A DNA stretch of 64,000 nucleotides from Flavobacterium gelatinilyticum (GTDB taxonomy: Bacteria; Bacteroidota; Bacteroidia; Flavobacteriales; Flavobacteriaceae): positions 2,170,001 through 2,234,000 of the forward strand of contig NZ_CP114287.1 of NCBI RefSeq assembly GCF_027111295.1. The letters run 5' to 3'. The position numbers and the translations under genes are program-made. A model generated the notes under the pieces. That model was not told the DNA's origin, searched no databases, and saw only the letters and a list, made by a program, of their open reading frames with translations. This document shows, in pieces, positions 62,688 through 64,000 of this stretch (positions are counted from its first letter, which is position 1; the number at the start of each line of letters is the position of its first letter).

Positions 62688-64000
62688 TTATTTAGTTGTT
62701 AATATTAATTCTAATTCTTGTTTCCATTTTTTATAAGCCGTTTCGTATTCCTCTTTGTTTTTTAGAGGCAAAAAGGTCATTACGTGATCGTTTGTTGTAA
62801 TTCCTGAACCAAACTTTTCAAAATCACCGTCTGTCAAGCCTACTGCTCGCGCCGCTCCTACTGCTCCTGTTGTATTGTAAATTTCGATTTCGTGACCAAT
62901 TAATGTTGCAACGGTATTCGAGAAAATCTCAGAACGGAAAAGATTATCATTTCCGGCTCTAATGACATTAATCGTTGCATTATCATCTTTCAAACATTCC
63001 ATTCCGTATACAAACGAAAATGCAATGGCTTCTAAAGATGCTCTGAATAAATGCGCGTTGGTATGAATATTAAAATTCAGGTTTAAAATATGAGACCCGA
63101 TATTTTTGTTATTGAACATTCTTTCGGCACCATTCCCAAACGGAATTACAACCAATCCTTGCGAACCTACATTGATCTGAGATGCTTTTTCATTCATTTC
63201 TTCATACGACTCATTTCCAATATTGTTTCGCATCCATCGGTATTGAATTCCCGCTCCGTTTATATTCAGCAGTTTGCCGACTCTCGGATTTGATTCTGTA
63301 TAATTTACATGAACGAAGTTGTTTACACGAGTACTTTTTCCTGAATTGGTTTCTGTAACCGCATAGAAAACACCTGATGTTCCGCCTGTCGCCGCAACTT
63401 CGCCCGGACGTAACACATTTAATGATAAAGCATTATTTGGCTGATCTCCTGCTCTATATACAATTGGAATTCCCGCAGGAAGTCCCGATTCTTGTGAAGC
63501 TTTCTCTGTAACAACTCCTTGATTGGTAAAATTTTCTACAATTTTTGGCGTCAACGACTGATCGATTCCGTAGTAATCCAAAAGCCAGTCAGCTACTTTA
63601 TTTTCTTTATAATCCCAAAGCATTCCTTCAGACAAACCGTTTTTGGTTGTCGTTACTTCGCCTGTCAATTTCAAAGCGATGTAATCTCCCGGAAGCATGT
63701 ATTTAGCGATTTTATTGTAAATTTCTGGTTCGTTTTCCTTAACCCATTTCAGTTTAGAAGCAGTGAAATTTCCTGGTGAATTCAATAAATGTGACATGCA
63801 TTTTTCTTCTCCAATTTCGGCGAAAGCCTTATTTCCAATTTCAACTGCACGGCTGTCGCACCAGATAATTGAATTTCGTAATGCAGTTCCTTCTTTGTCC
63901 ACAATTACCAACCCGTGCATTTGGTACGAAATACCAATTCCCTGAATTTTAGACGCATCAATATTCGCTTCTTTAATTGCTCTTTTTGTTGCCGTACAAA
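62688..64000 (-). CDS. xylB: Xylulokinase, 5' end cut by window edge
   Basis: This is the C-terminal 437 codons of an FGGY-family kinase that phosphorylates D-xylulose to xylulose-5-phosphate. The frame is open past the internal Met at 63920 to the window edge (upstream residues read IQGIGISYQMHGLVIVDKEG), so the true start lies outside and about 55-60 residues are missing. Landmarks are SYQMHGLV near the sugar site, IIWCDSRAVEIGNKAF, the nucleotide-binding GEVAATGGTSGVFYAVTE and GAVGAARAVGLTDGDF near the end. It is directly followed by xylA. Together they feed xylose into the pentose phosphate pathway. Confidence 0.96.
   Translation of the reverse strand, partial: CTATKRAIKEANIDASKIQGIGISYQMHGLVIVDKEGTALRNSIIWCDSRAVEIGNKAFAEIGEEKCMSHLLNSPGNFTASKLKWVKENEPEIYNKIAKYMLPGDYIALKLTGEVTTTKNGLSEGMLWDYKENKVADWLLDYYGIDQSLTPKIVENFTNQGVVTEKASQESGLPAGIPIVYRAGDQPNNALSLNVLRPGEVAATGGTSGVFYAVTETNSGKSTRVNNFVHVNYTESNPRVGKLLNINGAGIQYRWMRNNIGNESYEEMNEKASQINVGSQGLVVIPFGNGAERMFNNKNIGSHILNLNFNIHTNAHLFRASLEAIAFSFVYGMECLKDDNATINVIRAGNDNLFRSEIFSNTVATLIGHEIEIYNTTGAVGAARAVGLTDGDFEKFGSGITTNDHVMTFLPLKNKEEYETAYKKWKQELELILTTK

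Noticed and set aside
63920..63920. Met at 63920 as the start of xylulokinase
   Set aside because: The frame stays open upstream with conserved kinase sequence (ISYQMHGLV), so the gene is cut by the window edge.

Overview
The window looks like a chromosomal segment from a Flavobacterium-like member of the Bacteroidota. The DNA is AT-rich. It carries three SusC/SusD outer-membrane uptake pairs, Bacteroidota-type regulators (a hybrid two-component system and an ECF sigma/FecR pair), promoters of the TTG-N(17-23)-TAnnTTTG type, many lipoprotein signal peptides and many short dispersed palindromes. I see no rRNA, tRNA, CRISPR array, transposase or phage gene.

Layout. 1-3.5 kb: a cut-off sodium/solute symporter and a GH92 alpha-mannosidase. 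3.6-5.5 kb: a LytS-type kinase and LytTR regulator on the + strand. 5.7-7.6 kb: a NagB-deacetylase fusion. 7.8-27.2 kb: a polysaccharide utilisation locus (PUL A) in which a hybrid two-component regulator faces susC-susD, followed by a GH5-like enzyme, an unassigned beta-propeller enzyme, GH2, GH43, an aldose epimerase, GH43 and GH29. 27.4-31.1 kb: a glutamine amidotransferase-like protein, an unrecognised secreted protein and a MarR-GNAT fusion. 31.2-46.2 kb: a SusCD locus without any glycosidase (locus B): ECF sigma factor, FecR, SusC with an STN domain, SusD, two TlpA-type thioredoxins, an M16 zinc peptidase and a DsbD-type reductase. 46.3-48 kb: a metallo-beta-lactamase-fold hydrolase divergent from a LysR regulator. 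48.2-60.4 kb: a xylan locus (PUL C) ordered susC-susD-glycan-binding lipoprotein-GH10 xylanase-GH35-like-esterase. 61.4-64 kb: xylose isomerase and xylulokinase (cut at the edge).

How the genes fit together. PUL C binds and cuts xylan at the cell surface and imports oligosaccharides, and xylA/xylB would convert the released xylose to xylulose-5-phosphate. PUL A would sense an oligosaccharide through its hybrid regulator and trim a branched, probably arabinose-, galactose- and fucose-containing glycan. Locus B joins an outer-membrane importer to disulfide reduction and proteolysis. The inferred cargo is a disulfide-bonded peptide or small protein rather than a glycan, which makes locus B the best candidate here for an undescribed system.

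Two non-coding patterns stand out. Many stop codons are followed within about 20 nt by an array or inverted repeat built from iterated short words, with a different word at most sites. The long spacer upstream of the xylan susC carries five AANCGNTT motifs, one of them on the predicted -33 element.
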